A program made the position numbers and the translations under genes. The notes below the pieces were generated by a model that was given only the letters and a program-made list of their open reading frames with translations, searched no databases and was not told the origin of the DNA. A stretch of 34,132 bases of DNA. Source: Streptococcus sp. DD10. Lineage in GTDB: Bacteria; Bacillota; Bacilli; Lactobacillales; Streptococcaceae. The DNA lies in the NCBI RefSeq assembly GCF_001578805.1, contig NZ_KQ969159.1, forward strand, positions 186,385 to 220,516. Reading direction: 5' to 3'. Below are positions 9,661 to 17,886 of the stretch, one piece after another. How positions within the stretch are numbered: position 1 is the first letter of the stretch; every line of letters begins with the position of its first letter.

Positions 9661-9801
9661 TTAATGTTTTTTATTTTGGGGATTCGAACTAGAAAAATGG
9701 TCGATAAATATGTCCATTATCTTCATGACTAACCAGTAAAAGAGTAAAATGAGAGAAAAGTAAAACAAGTAGGTTATGCAACCTAGGACTAAACTCAACA
9801 T
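9661..9801 (-). CDS. Small single-pass membrane protein (46 aa)
   Basis: An open frame of 46 residues, MLSLVLGCITYLFYFSLILL then FYWLVMKIMDIFIDHF, ending in a polar tail SSSNPQNKKH. It is one hydrophobic helix with a short cytoplasmic tail. A perfect AGGAGG lies six bases before the ATG (9799-9801) and overlaps the stop region of the upstream 189-codon gene, so the two are probably co-translated. I recognise no family. The ribosome site and composition support a real gene. Confidence 0.6.
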   Translation of the reverse strand: MLSLVLGCITYLFYFSLILLFYWLVMKIMDIFIDHFSSSNPQNKKH

Positions 9802-9811
9802 AAGCAACCTC

Positions 9812-10381
9812 CTAATTCTTATCTGTCAACAACCCTAAAAAATGATTTTCTTTCAGTTTGATAAAATTCCTTGATGAACTGTTGAAGCCCTGCAACTGAT
9901 TTTCACTGATATGGAAGTAGTAGCTTTTGCCCTCTGTTCTCACCGTCACCAAATAGCCAACTATAAAACGCTTCTCCCATTTCTGGATATCAAACTGCTG
10001 AATAGCTGACTTAGGAATCCGAATCAATTTTTCTTCCAAGTTTCGCCTCTTGTCATTGGCAAATGTAATCTGATTACCAATAACTCTCATGAAAAGAGCA
10101 TCTGGTGTCACAATCACTAAAACTACCCTTGTCATAAATATTTGAAAGATTGGCTGCACGATGAATAAATTCAAAAACGGATGAATGTAGCTATCAGCGA
10201 TAAAATAATTATCGTGATAATCTATCCCCAGCTGGTTACAGAAATCATGAACATCCTGATCTAACCTCTGCTCAAATGGACTAGCGCCATCATATTTCTT
10301 GAAATAGTACACAAAGACTAAAAAAACTAGAATAAAGAGTATACTGATAACTAATAATAGATATTTAAGCGAGTAAGTCAT
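9812..10381 (-). CDS. Membrane-anchored protein of unknown function
   Basis: A 189-residue protein from the ATG at 10379-10381, chosen because GAGGAGGG lies upstream; a longer frame to 10438 lacks one and would include the promoter. An N-terminal membrane helix (about residues 5-27, LKYLLLVISILFILVFLVFV) is followed by a soluble domain of alternating strands (TRVVLVIVTPDALFMRVIGN, KLIRIPKSAIQQFDIQKWEK, GYLVTVRTEGKSYYFHIS), reminiscent of bacterial PH-like domains. That resemblance is only suggestive. It forms a small unit with the 46-residue protein downstream. Confidence 0.7.
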   Translation of the reverse strand: MTYSLKYLLLVISILFILVFLVFVYYFKKYDGASPFEQRLDQDVHDFCNQLGIDYHDNYFIADSYIHPFLNLFIVQPIFQIFMTRVVLVIVTPDALFMRVIGNQITFANDKRRNLEEKLIRIPKSAIQQFDIQKWEKRFIVGYLVTVRTEGKSYYFHISENQLQGFNSSSRNFIKLKENHFLGLLTDKN

Positions 10382-10423
10382 AATAGCCCTCCTCGTCAAT
10401 ATGGCGAACACTTCTTCGCCACA

Positions 10424-10452
10424 ATTATAACATAACAATATAAGTAAATCAA
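10424..10452 (-). promoter_or_regulatory. Promoter of the 189-aa/46-aa membrane protein unit
   Basis: On the minus strand TTGATT (10447-10452) and TATAAT (10424-10429) are 17 bp apart and about 40 bp upstream of the start codon. Confidence 0.6.
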
Positions 10453-10468
10453 ATAAAATATCAATTCA

Positions 10469-10487
10469 AAATTGACACATTTGTAAA
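10469..10487 (+). repeat. 19-bp direct repeat, copy 2
   Basis: AAATTGACACATTTGTAAA, an exact match to 9616-9634, 853 bp away. Flanking bases differ on both sides. Confidence 0.7.
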
Positions 10488-10493
10488 AGAAAA

Positions 10494-10544
10494 GGGAGTG
10501 AGACAGAACTCAAAATTTTAAATTTTGAGTTCTGTCTCACTCCC
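10494..10544 (-). terminator. Perfect 25-bp inverted repeat, terminator-like
   Basis: The left arm (10494-10518, starting GGGAGTGAGACAGAACTC) and right arm (10520-10544) are exact reverse complements with a single T between them. On the minus strand the repeat is followed by TTTTCTTTT, so it can terminate transcription from the LysM gene. Mitis-group genomes contain similar GGGAGTGRGACAGA intergenic repeats, so it may belong to a dispersed family; the copy number was not checked. Confidence 0.7.
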
Positions 10545-10675
10545 GCAAGGATGATTAGGAGCTCTTGCGAGCTTGAAAAGCGAAGGAAGAGTCCAATCAG
10601 CTACTGCGTCATTAGTTTATTACTGAACTCATTTAGATGTTAAAGACTATTGCCCCAGACTCTTTCTACACTATC

Positions 10676-11209
10676 TTAATACCACCCATTTGCCAACCAG
10701 AAATTCTTGGCTGCTGTCCATGAACCGTAACGGCTAGTCACATAATTATCCGCAACCTTTTCTTGGTTTTCAGGTGACAAGTCGCCATTTAGGTATGTGA
10801 TAGTCAGCTGGTAACGACCGTAGTATTGACCATTTTGGGCAGTGTAGCTACCGCTTGACTCCTTCTGGGCAATCCATTCTTTTGCTTCTGCGTCCTCTGC
10901 ACTGAGTCCACTAGTTGACGATACTGTGGTCGATTCAGTTGTTTTCGTAACCTCAACTGCTGGTGTTGTGCTAACAGCCGTGTCCAACTCCAAAACTTGT
11001 CCAACACTAATCACGTTGACATTGCTGATATTATTTTTCTGAGCAATGGCATCAACTGTTGTATTGTTGTTCTTAGCAATAGTTGACAGAGTATCACCTG
11101 ACTTGACAGTATAGCTATCAGCGTTGACAAGGGTTGTCAATCCAAAAGTAGCTATAGCTAGCATCCCTGTTAGACTCATTTTAATCAACTTTTTATTATT
11201 TTTTTGCAT
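10676..11209 (-). CDS. Secreted LysM protein, Apf/lysozyme-like
   Basis: A 177-residue precursor. Residues 1-30 are a signal peptide (KKLIKMSLTGMLAIATFGLT...VNA|DS). Residues 32-76 form one LysM peptidoglycan-binding domain (YTVKSGDTLSTIAKNNNTTV...ISVGQVLEL). A Thr/Ser-rich linker follows. Residues about 103-177 are a small lysozyme-like domain (AKEWIAQKESSGSYTAQNGQ, YYGRYQL, ending LANGWY) of the aggregation-promoting-factor type; the Glu in QKESSGS is the candidate catalytic residue. It probably acts in cell-wall remodelling. The ribosome site AAGGAG is upstream. Pneumococcal homologues belong to the WalRK regulon, but I found no convincing WalR box here. Confidence 0.88.
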   Translation of the reverse strand: MQKNNKKLIKMSLTGMLAIATFGLTTLVNADSYTVKSGDTLSTIAKNNNTTVDAIAQKNNISNVNVISVGQVLELDTAVSTTPAVEVTKTTESTTVSSTSGLSAEDAEAKEWIAQKESSGSYTAQNGQYYGRYQLTITYLNGDLSPENQEKVADNYVTSRYGSWTAAKNFWLANGWY

Positions 11210-11478
11210 TACTTTACAAACTCCTTTTTATTAACATTAATTCTATTTACTTCATAAACAAAATCAAAGTTAATATTTTTTCTATGCTTTTATAGTACTA
11301 TTCTACTATTACTATTCATTGATGAATAGATTAAAAATATTACAAATAGATTGGCATAAGACTAAAAAAAGACTTATATATATTTGTTTTAAGTTTACTA
11401 TAAGATTTACAGAGGATTTTTATGATTTTACTCCTTTTCTTATGGTATAATGAATTTAAGATAATCAAGGAGAAAATC
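11210..11478. other. Divergent intergenic region between the LysM gene and sdaAB
   Basis: 269 bp, very A+T rich, with divergent transcription away from it. It contains a perfect inverted repeat CTATTCAT-TG-ATGAATAG (11312-11329), a possible operator, and the sdaAB promoter at its right edge. No coding frame. Confidence 0.5.
11443..11451 (+). promoter_or_regulatory. Extended -10 promoter of the sda operon
   Basis: TGGTATAAT is an extended -10 (TGn plus TATAAT at 11446-11451) without a good -35. It lies about 28 bp before the sdaAB ATG, which has CAAGGAGA upstream. Confidence 0.6.
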
Positions 11479-12150
11479 ATGAAAACCTTAAAATTTCAAT
11501 CTGTTTTTGATATTATTGGACCGGTTATGATTGGACCGTCTTCGAGCCATACTGCTGGAGCTGTTCGAATTGGGAAAATTGTATCATCCATTTTTGATGA
11601 TACACCTACAGAAGTTGAATTTCAACTGTATAACTCTTTTGCCAAAACCTATCGTGGTCATGGAACAGATTTAGCTTTAGTAGCTGGAATTCTAGGTATG
11701 GATACTGATGATCCGAATATCCCTAAAAGCTTAGATATCGCTCATGAAAAAGGCATTAAAATCTACTGGACTTTACACAAAGATAGTAATGCTCCTCATC
11801 CAAATACTACAAAAATTACAGTCAAAAATAATCATAAATCCATCAGTGTAACAGGGGTTTCTATAGGTGGTGGAAATATCCAAGTGACTGAACTCAACGG
11901 TTTTTCTGTTTCTTTAAGTATGAACACCCCTACGCTTATTATCGTTCACCAAGATGTTCCAGGTATGATTGCCCACGTCACAGAGGCACTTTCGCGCTAC
12001 GACATCAATATTGCTCAAATGAACGTTACCCGTGAAAAGGCCGGAGAAAAAGCTATCATGATTATAGAAGTCGATTCTCGAAATTGTGAAGAAGCTGTAG
12101 AAGAAATTAAAACGATTCCTCATCTACATAATGTCAATTTCTTTAAATAG
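11479..12150 (+). CDS. sdaAB: L-serine dehydratase, iron-sulfur-dependent, beta subunit
   Basis: A 223-residue protein from the ATG at 11479 (AAGGAG upstream; a longer frame contains the promoter and is rejected). The N-terminal serine dehydratase beta domain shows FDIIGPVMIGPSSSHTAGAV near residues 8-27, the family signature around the substrate-binding SSSHT. The C-terminal ACT domain (about 148-223) has TLIIVHQDVPGMIAHVTEAL. With the alpha subunit it converts L-serine to pyruvate and ammonia in the cytoplasm. The alpha subunit starts 8 bp downstream. Confidence 0.95.
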   Translation: MKTLKFQSVFDIIGPVMIGPSSSHTAGAVRIGKIVSSIFDDTPTEVEFQLYNSFAKTYRGHGTDLALVAGILGMDTDDPNIPKSLDIAHEKGIKIYWTLHKDSNAPHPNTTKITVKNNHKSISVTGVSIGGGNIQVTELNGFSVSLSMNTPTLIIVHQDVPGMIAHVTEALSRYDINIAQMNVTREKAGEKAIMIIEVDSRNCEEAVEEIKTIPHLHNVNFFK

Positions 12151-12158
12151 GAGATTCT

Positions 12159-13031
12159 ATGTTTTATACAATTAAAGAATTGGTTGAGCAAGCAACCCTC
12201 GATTTTAATGGTTCCGTCGCTGAATTAATGATTCATACCGAGACAGAATTAACTGGGCGAAACCGTGAAGAAATTTTCCAACTAATGCGTCGGAATTTAG
12301 AAGTCATGAAAGCTTCTGTTGAACTAGGGATGAGTGAAGATTTATCCCGATCCGGTTTGACAGGTGGTGACGCTGCAAAACTCAATTATTATATCCAACA
12401 TGGAAAACCTTTATCCGACATAACGGTATTATCGGCTGCTAGGAATGCAATCGCTGTTAATGAACATAATGCTAAAATGGGTCTAGTCTGTGCCACTCCT
12501 ACGGCAGGGTCTGCTGGATGTCTACCAGCAGTTTTAACAACTGCCATTCAGAAACTTCATTTATCGGAAGAAGAACAACTGCATTTCTTATTTACAGCCG
12601 GTGCCTTTGGTCTAGTTGTTGCAAATAATGCTTCTATATCTGGAGCAGAGGGAGGCTGTCAGGCAGAAGTTGGTTCTGCCTCTGCCATGAGTGCTGCAGC
12701 CTTAACTCTAGCAGCAGGAGGAACAGCGTTTCAAGCTAGTCAAGCTCTCTGTTTTGTCATTAAAAATATGTTAGGGCTTATCTGTGACCCTGTTGCTGGT
12801 CTAGTGGAAGTTCCATGTGTCAAAAGAAATGCTATGGGTGCTAGTTATGCTTTTATAGCAGCTGATATGGCACTTGCTGGTATTGAGTCAAAAATACCAG
12901 CTGACGAGGTTGTTGATGCCATGTATCAAGTTGGCTCAAGCCTACCGACTGCTTTCCGCGAGACAGCTGAAGGCGGGCTCGCTACTACACCAACAGGACG
13001 TCGTTACCAAAAAGAAATATTCGGAGAATAA
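12159..13031 (+). CDS. sdaAA: L-serine dehydratase, iron-sulfur-dependent, alpha subunit
   Basis: A 290-residue protein, the [4Fe-4S] catalytic subunit of serine dehydratase. Family signatures include GLVCATPTAGSAGCLPAV (about 109-126), SISGAEGGCQAEVGSASAMS and CDPVAGLVEVPCVKRNAMGA (about 209-228). C167, C209 and C220 fit the cluster-ligand pattern. The ribosome site TAGGAGA precedes the ATG. It is the second gene of the operon, one base ahead of a HAD phosphatase gene. Length is normal for the split two-subunit form found in Gram-positive bacteria. Confidence 0.95.
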   Translation: MFYTIKELVEQATLDFNGSVAELMIHTETELTGRNREEIFQLMRRNLEVMKASVELGMSEDLSRSGLTGGDAAKLNYYIQHGKPLSDITVLSAARNAIAVNEHNAKMGLVCATPTAGSAGCLPAVLTTAIQKLHLSEEEQLHFLFTAGAFGLVVANNASISGAEGGCQAEVGSASAMSAAALTLAAGGTAFQASQALCFVIKNMLGLICDPVAGLVEVPCVKRNAMGASYAFIAADMALAGIESKIPADEVVDAMYQVGSSLPTAFRETAEGGLATTPTGRRYQKEIFGE

Positions 13032-13032
13032 C

Positions 13033-13668
13033 ATGAAATTTATCTTTTTTGACCTTGATGGTACTTTAATTGATAGCTCAGAAGGCATTTACAATAGTTT
13101 TGTTCACACCTTTGAAACTTTAAATTTACCAGTCCCTGATACGAAAACCATACAAAGTTTTATGGGGCCTCCTCTAGAAGTCACATTTAAAGAACAAATT
13201 GGACAAGATAAAGTTGATATTGCTATCCAGTATTATAGAGATTACTATAAAAAAATAGGTCAATTTCAAGCTAAACTTTTCCCAGGTATTAGAGATCTAT
13301 TGAAAAATTTAAAAGAAAACAAAAATTTAAAACTCTACATCACAACTTCTAAAAATGAACCCATTACTTTACAGATGTGTAAAGATTTAGGAATTACAAC
13401 TTATTTTGATGGTATTTATGGCTCCATTCCAGAGGCATTTCACAAAGCTGATGTACTCCATCGTGCTTTACTAGAGAATCAAGCTGATGAAAAGCAATCC
13501 ATCATTATTGGAGATACTAAATTTGACTTAATTGGTGGCAAAGAAGTAGGAATTTCCACTTTAGCTATCACTTGGGGATTTGGTAGAAAAAAAGATTTAC
13601 TAGCCGAAAATCCTGACTATATAGCTGATCGTCCCACAGATATTTTAACTCTTTTAAACACAATTTAA
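13033..13668 (+). CDS. HAD hydrolase, phosphoglycolate-phosphatase-like
   Basis: A 211-residue protein. The ATG at 13033 comes one base after the sdaAA stop and inside the same transcript (GGAGA upstream); an earlier in-frame start inside sdaAA is rejected. FIFFDLDGTLIDSSEGIYNS places the two catalytic aspartates at residues 7 and 9. A helical cap follows, with FMGPPLEVTFKEQ. Motif II is in LKLYITTSKNEP and motif IV in IIIGDTKFDLIGG. This is the Gph/PpaX-like HAD-IA group, which dephosphorylates phosphoglycolate, pyrophosphate or similar compounds. Co-transcription with serine dehydratase suggests a metabolite-repair or salvage role; this is inference. Confidence 0.85.
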   Translation: MKFIFFDLDGTLIDSSEGIYNSFVHTFETLNLPVPDTKTIQSFMGPPLEVTFKEQIGQDKVDIAIQYYRDYYKKIGQFQAKLFPGIRDLLKNLKENKNLKLYITTSKNEPITLQMCKDLGITTYFDGIYGSIPEAFHKADVLHRALLENQADEKQSIIIGDTKFDLIGGKEVGISTLAITWGFGRKKDLLAENPDYIADRPTDILTLLNTI

Positions 13669-14040
13669 AAAGATAGAAGATACAAAACTATCACCTTCTT
13701 AGGATTGTTCAATTGTTCCGTTCTATATTCTAATGGTTAATAATATACCACAACACCCAAACAACTCCAAGCAGTGCTTCGGACGATCCACCACTGCTTA
13801 TTGCAATGATTACAATGATTTATCAAAGTCTGGACACTTTTCCTTCATTTCTTGGATAAAAACTAATCTAACCGATAATAATTAAAACACAATACATAAG
13901 GATATATGCTGACATCCCGTTATGAAGAAACTTTTCTTTTCCAATTAGGAAACTACTTTAAAACCTATACAAGAATCAAGAGTTGGATAACTTCCATAAA
14001 TTCCTTGATACTTCTAGAAGACTGCACTATTCTATTTCAT

Positions 14041-14081
14041 AAAAAATGCTCTACACTTTAAAATAGTGTAGAGCATTTTTA
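14041..14081. terminator. Bidirectional terminator between the sda operon and the second LysM gene
   Basis: Perfect 12-bp stem ATGCTCTACACT (14046-14057) / AGTGTAGAGCAT (14065-14076), flanked by A-tract and T-tract, so it works on both strands. Confidence 0.85.
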
Positions 14082-14089
14082 AAACTGAA

Positions 14090-14115
14090 TAGAATGGTAC
14101 AGAAGTGCCATTCTA
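14090..14115 (-). terminator. Second hairpin downstream of the LysM gene
   Basis: TAGAATGGTAC pairs with GTGCCATTCTA (11 bp, one G-T) around an AGAA loop. It follows the LysM stop codon on the minus strand, in tandem with the stronger terminator. Confidence 0.5.
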
Positions 14116-14134
14116 GACTAGCTTATATCAAATT

Positions 14135-14724
14135 TTAATAACCCCATGCTGACATCCCTTGTGATGAATACGCATTATAAGCTGCTTGTATTTGATCATC
14201 GACAGTTGCCGTTGAACCCCAACCTGGCATTGTTTGGAATAATCCACTAGCTCCTGAACCATTTGTTGCATTTACTTGTCCATTTGATTCACGCGCAATA
14301 ATATGCTCCCAAGTAGACGCAGGTACTCCTGTCATTTCAGCCATACGAGCTGCTGCATAAGCTCCCTGTTCACCTGCTGTATTTCCATTTGCCAAAACAA
14401 CAGCAGATGAGGCGTAGGAACTGGATACTTGGGTAACAGAAGATTGTTCGACTACTGCAACCTGCGTAGGGGCTTGCTCAGACTGTGCTTGATAAGTCGT
14501 TGGAGCGACTGATTCTTCTGTTACTTCAATTTCTTGATTCGTTACTAGAAAATTAGGATCCGTTAATTTATTTAATTCAACCAATTTTTCAACGGTAGTA
14601 TTTTTTCTTCAGCAATTTTAGAAAGAGTATCCCCCTCTTGTACTGTATAGGTTTCTGCGTTAATCACAGAAGTTGCAAAAAGTATGCTGACCAAACTAGT
14701 CATGCCTAAAAATATTTTCTTCAT
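14135..14724 (-). pseudogene. Secreted LysM / lysozyme-like protein with an apparent 1-base deletion
   Basis: The ATG at 14722-14724 opens a frame with a signal peptide (MKKIFLGMTSLVSILFATSV then INA) and the first half of a LysM domain ([18 protein letters not shown]). The frame is lost at an A6 run (14601-14606). With seven A's it would read [20 protein letters not shown] and continue in the downstream 149-codon frame, giving about 196 residues. The C-terminal domain ([40 protein letters not shown], ending SAWGY) is transglycosylase/lysozyme-like, with the Glu of ARESNG as catalytic candidate. It may be a natural pseudogene, a slippage-prone phase-variable gene or a base-calling error; the downstream piece alone would lack a signal peptide. 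Confidence 0.8.
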
Positions 14725-14860
14725 TATTAGTTATTTCCTTAATAGATAATTTGAAATTATCCTATTTACATTATTCTACTCTCATACTATATCATCTCTT
14801 TATTACCAATATCTTGAAGCTTTGTTACAAATATTACGTCAATATTGTATTTTCATGCAA

Positions 14861-14893
14861 AAAGGTCTATACTTGCCTAAAGTATAAACCTTT
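14861..14893 (-). terminator. Terminator of the ecfA1-ecfA2-ecfT unit
   Basis: On the minus strand AAAGGT-TATACTT-type arms (7 + 6 bp with one mismatch) form a hairpin followed by TTTTTGC. It begins 12 bp after the ecfT stop codon. Confidence 0.7.
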
Positions 14894-14904
14894 CTTTATT
14901 ACAT

Positions 14905-15699
14905 TTAATTTTTTAACCAATAAAGTAAAAATGCTAACAAAACCATCACAATCATTGCCAGCCAATCTCTCCAGTACCACTGAAGTTGTCGATAGCGCGT
15001 ACGATTTTCTCCCCCTTGATAACCACGAGCTTCCATTGCAATAGCAAGATTATCTGCCCTTTTAAAGCTAGAAGCAAATAAAGGAATTAAAATAGGAATA
15101 ATCGCTCGAATCTTTTTCACTATATTTCCTTCATTAAATTCAATCCCACGAGCTCGCTGTGCATTCATAATACGCACTGTATCATCCATTAGAGTCGGCA
15201 CAAATCGTAAACTCATTGAAAGCATCAGACCAATCTCGTGAACAGGAACTTTTAATACTTTTAAGGGAGAAAGAAGTGATTCTACCGCGTCTGCAAGACT
15301 AAGGGGCATAGTTGTTAAAGTCAATAATGTAGAAAATAGTACAATCAATATAAAGCGACTGAAAACGATTCCTGCTTGAGATAAACCATAATCTGTTACT
15401 CTTACTATTCCCCATTCAAAAATGGAATTCCCCACAGTTGTAAAAAATAATTGAAATAAGGAAGTAAAAGCAACTAAAAAAATGACTGACTTTAAACTAG
15501 AGATAAAAAATTTAAGTGATATACGCGATAATTTAACCAACCCAACAATAAAGAGAAGTAAAAGTCCATTTGTGGTGAGATTATTAGCCCAAAAGATAAT
15601 GAAGACAAACAATACCATTGACAAAAGTTTACTCCTAGGGTCCAAGCGGTGAAGTATGGAATTGCCAGGAACATATCTCCCTAAAATCAGACTATCCAT
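14905..15699 (-). CDS. ecfT: ECF transporter transmembrane protein EcfT
   Basis: A 264-residue integral membrane scaffold of the energy-coupling-factor vitamin transporters. It joins the two ATPases to interchangeable substrate-binding S-components. It has the N-terminal [20 protein letters not shown] typical of EcfT, several hydrophobic helices, and a cytoplasmic coupling helix with the Ala-Arg-Gly motif ([10 protein letters not shown], about residues 177-186); a second such motif is in [10 protein letters not shown] (about 223-232). The start overlaps the end of ecfA2 by 8 bp. No S-component gene is in the window, as expected for group II ECF systems. Confidence 0.95.
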   Translation of the reverse strand: MDSLILGRYVPGNSILHRLDPRSKLLSMVLFVFIIFWANNLTTNGLLLLFIVGLVKLSRISLKFFISSLKSVIFLVAFTSLFQLFFTTVGNSIFEWGIVRVTDYGLSQAGIVFSRFILIVLFSTLLTLTTMPLSLADAVESLLSPLKVLKVPVHEIGLMLSMSLRFVPTLMDDTVRIMNAQRARGIEFNEGNIVKKIRAIIPILIPLFASSFKRADNLAIAMEARGYQGGENRTRYRQLQWYWRDWLAMIVMVLLAFLLYWLKN

Positions 15700-16531
15700 G
15701 TAAAAGATCCCCCAATTCCTTAATGGTAATTGGGAGTCTCCCCAATTGTAAACCTCTATCTACTAAATCCTTGGCAAAACGAGTAGCTTTAGGAACACCA
15801 AGTTGCATCCTCTCCATAAATGCAACATCTTGAAATAAGTCAGAGGGTTTACCTGATTTGACAATTTTTCCTTTTTCAAGAATATAGACATAATCGGCAT
15901 AATTGGCAACATCATCCATAAGGTGAGTTACTAAAACCACTGTCATTCCCGAATGATGCAAAAATTGAAACAAGTCCATCAATTCCTTTCTCCCAGATGG
16001 ATCTAAACCTGCCGTAGGCTCATCCAAAACCAATATTTCTGGATTCATGGCTAAGATTCCAGCGATAGCAACCCGTCTCATCTGACCTCCTGATAATTCA
16101 AAAGGGCTACGATTAAACAAATCTTCTCCAATACCTACCAGCTGTAACTTTTCTTTAGCAATTGCTTCTGCCTCCTCTTTGGAAACCCCAAAATTTTGAG
16201 GTCCGAAAGCGACATCCCGCAATACTGTCTCATCAAAAACTTGACTTTCAGCAAATTGAAAAACTAAACCAACTTTTTTTCGAATATGCTTAATATCTTG
16301 ATTTTTCGATGTAGATGTGATTATATCCTCACCAATTACAACACGACCAGAATTTGGGGTGTGTAACCCATTTAACAACTGCAAAATAGTCGACTTACCA
16401 CTACCCGTGTGTCCTATGATGGCTGTAAATGACCTGTCAACTATTTCCATACTAATATCAAAAAGTGCAGGTCCTTCAAAAGGAGTTCCTGCTTGATAAG
16501 TAAAGTTTACTTTGTCAAGTTTAATTCCCAT
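15692..16531 (-). CDS. ecfA2: ECF transporter ATP-binding protein EcfA2
   Basis: A 279-residue ABC ATPase. Walker A is GHTGSGKST (about residues 39-47), the Q-loop is in [13 protein letters not shown], the signature is [14 protein letters not shown], Walker B is [13 protein letters not shown], and the H-loop is in LVTHLMDD. The C-terminal extension (about 230-279) is the dimerisation region of EcfA proteins. It overlaps ecfA1 by 25 bp and ecfT by 8 bp, so the three are translated together. Confidence 0.95.
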   Translation of the reverse strand: MGIKLDKVNFTYQAGTPFEGPALFDISMEIVDRSFTAIIGHTGSGKSTILQLLNGLHTPNSGRVVIGEDIITSTSKNQDIKHIRKKVGLVFQFAESQVFDETVLRDVAFGPQNFGVSKEEAEAIAKEKLQLVGIGEDLFNRSPFELSGGQMRRVAIAGILAMNPEILVLDEPTAGLDPSGRKELMDLFQFLHHSGMTVVLVTHLMDDVANYADYVYILEKGKIVKSGKPSDLFQDVAFMERMQLGVPKATRFAKDLVDRGLQLGRLPITIKELGDLLHG

Positions 16532-17340
16532 ATAAAATCCTGCAACTCCTTTTCTGTCAAGTATGTTTCACTAATATTTACACCTTTGTCAACTAAATCA
16601 CGGATTAATTGACTAGTGAAAGGATAATCAAGTCCTAAATCAACTAAATCTGTTCTAGCAAACAATTTACGAGGGGTACTAGTTGATTCTACTTGTCCAT
16701 TCTTTAAAATAAGCACACGATCACTCAAAGCAACCTCTTCCAAATCATGGGTGATAGAAATGACAGTCATTCCAAAATCATTTTTTATCTTTCTAACGAT
16801 ATCAATAACATCTCGGCGACCTTCTGGATCAAGCATACTCGTCGCCTCATCTAAAATCAAAATGTCCGGTCTTAAAGCAATGACACCTGCAATCGCAACA
16901 CGCTGTTTTTGTCCCCCTGATAAACGTGCTGGTTCCCTTTTAGCATAATCAAGCATACCAACTACTTCTAAAGCATGGTGGACTCTTTCTACCATTTCCT
17001 GATGAGGAACTCCATTATTTTCAAGTGAAAAAGCCACATCATCCTCTACTGTTGCCCCTACAAATTGATTATCAGGATTTTGAAATACAATCCCAATTTG
17101 ACGACGTTTCTCCCATATATTTTTCGGATTCAGTTTCTCACCTTTAATAACAATATTTCCTGAATCAGCCTCTAACAACCCATCTATCAAACGAACGGTC
17201 GTTGATTTCCCAGATCCATTATGGCCAATAAGTGACAACCATTCTCCTTGTTTCACGTGAAACGTCAGATTCTTTAAGATATAGTTTTCCGTACTCTTAT
17301 CATAACGGTAGGACAAATTGTCCACTTCAATAATCTTCAT
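16507..17340 (-). CDS. ecfA1: ECF transporter ATP-binding protein EcfA1
   Basis: A 277-residue ABC ATPase that pairs with EcfA2. The start [20 protein letters not shown] is used; the frame is open further upstream into pgsA but that part is not EcfA-like. Walker A is GHNGSGKST (about residues 38-46), the Q-loop is in [12 protein letters not shown], the signature is [14 protein letters not shown], Walker B is [13 protein letters not shown], and the H-loop is in SITHDLEE. The gene begins 4 bp after the pgsA stop. No strong ribosome site is visible, so translation is probably coupled to pgsA. Confidence 0.95.
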   Translation of the reverse strand: MKIIEVDNLSYRYDKSTENYILKNLTFHVKQGEWLSLIGHNGSGKSTTVRLIDGLLEADSGNIVIKGEKLNPKNIWEKRRQIGIVFQNPDNQFVGATVEDDVAFSLENNGVPHQEMVERVHHALEVVGMLDYAKREPARLSGGQKQRVAIAGVIALRPDILILDEATSMLDPEGRRDVIDIVRKIKNDFGMTVISITHDLEEVALSDRVLILKNGQVESTSTPRKLFARTDLVDLGLDYPFTSQLIRDLVDKGVNISETYLTEKELQDFIWELNLTK

Positions 17341-17344
17341 TTTC

Positions 17345-17884
17345 TTATTTAAAAGTATCTTTAAAAAGATATCCAGCTCCTTTGAAATAATCATAACCTG
17401 AGTAAATCGTAAAAAATAATGCAATATACAAAGTTATCTGACCTAAAAAAGACCAATTTAATAGGAGAAAGAGGATTGCAAACATCTGACTGAATGTTTT
17501 TATTTTTCCAGGCATGGCTGCTGCTAATACAGTTCCCCCTGTCTCTACCAATAAGAGTCTAAGTCCTGTTACAGCTAATTCACGACAAATAATCAATGAT
17601 ATCACCCAGGCTGGAGCCAAATTCAATTCAATTAGCATGATAAAAGCAGACATGACTAATAATTTATCGGCCATAGGGTCAGCAAATTTACCAAAATTTG
17701 TTACAACATTCCATTTTCGAGCTAAATAACCATCAAGATAGTCTGTCAAGCTTGCTACAGCAAACAGGATAGCTGCTATTACACGAAGAAAATGATTATC
17801 CCCAAAACTCAATAAGAGGATAAAAATAGGGATCATACATACACGTATTAAGGTTAAAGCATTCGGTATATTTTCTTTTTTCAT
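17345..17884 (-). CDS. pgsA: CDP-diacylglycerol--glycerol-3-phosphate 3-phosphatidyltransferase
   Basis: A 179-residue membrane enzyme making phosphatidylglycerol phosphate, the first committed step to phosphatidylglycerol and cardiolipin. The CDP-alcohol phosphotransferase motif D-x2-DG-x2-AR-x8-G-x3-D-x3-D is complete at residues 48-73 (D48, D51, G52, A55, R56, G65, D69, D73). There are about five membrane segments. It lies 2 bp after the rodZ-like gene and 4 bp before ecfA1. Confidence 0.96.
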   Translation of the reverse strand: MKKENIPNALTLIRVCMIPIFILLLSFGDNHFLRVIAAILFAVASLTDYLDGYLARKWNVVTNFGKFADPMADKLLVMSAFIMLIELNLAPAWVISLIICRELAVTGLRLLLVETGGTVLAAAMPGKIKTFSQMFAILFLLLNWSFLGQITLYIALFFTIYSGYDYFKGAGYLFKDTFK

Positions 17885-17886
17885 TA

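Larger units (their letters stand above)
13669..14134. other. Intergenic region with vestigial sequence and tandem hairpins
   Basis: 466 bp without a convincing gene. On the minus strand a short open stretch around 13732-13805 reads ISSGGSSEALLGVVWVLWYI followed by INH and a stop, but it is preceded by stops and has no start. The right end carries two hairpins that serve the convergent genes. Confidence 0.5.

Noticed and set aside
11323..11430. WalR-type boxes upstream of the LysM gene
   Set aside because: TGTAA-like half sites are present but no pair has the required TGTWAH-N5-TGTWAH spacing.
13732..13805. Minus-strand peptide-like stretch ISSGGSSEALLGVVWVLWYI
   Set aside because: It has no start codon or ribosome site and is preceded by consecutive stops; it may be a relic, but cannot be supported as a gene.
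13905..13925. 13-bp match (ATGCTGACATCCC plus flank) between intergenic DNA and the 3' end of the second LysM gene
   Set aside because: Similarity does not extend beyond about 13 bases and the surrounding frame is closed; chance cannot be excluded.
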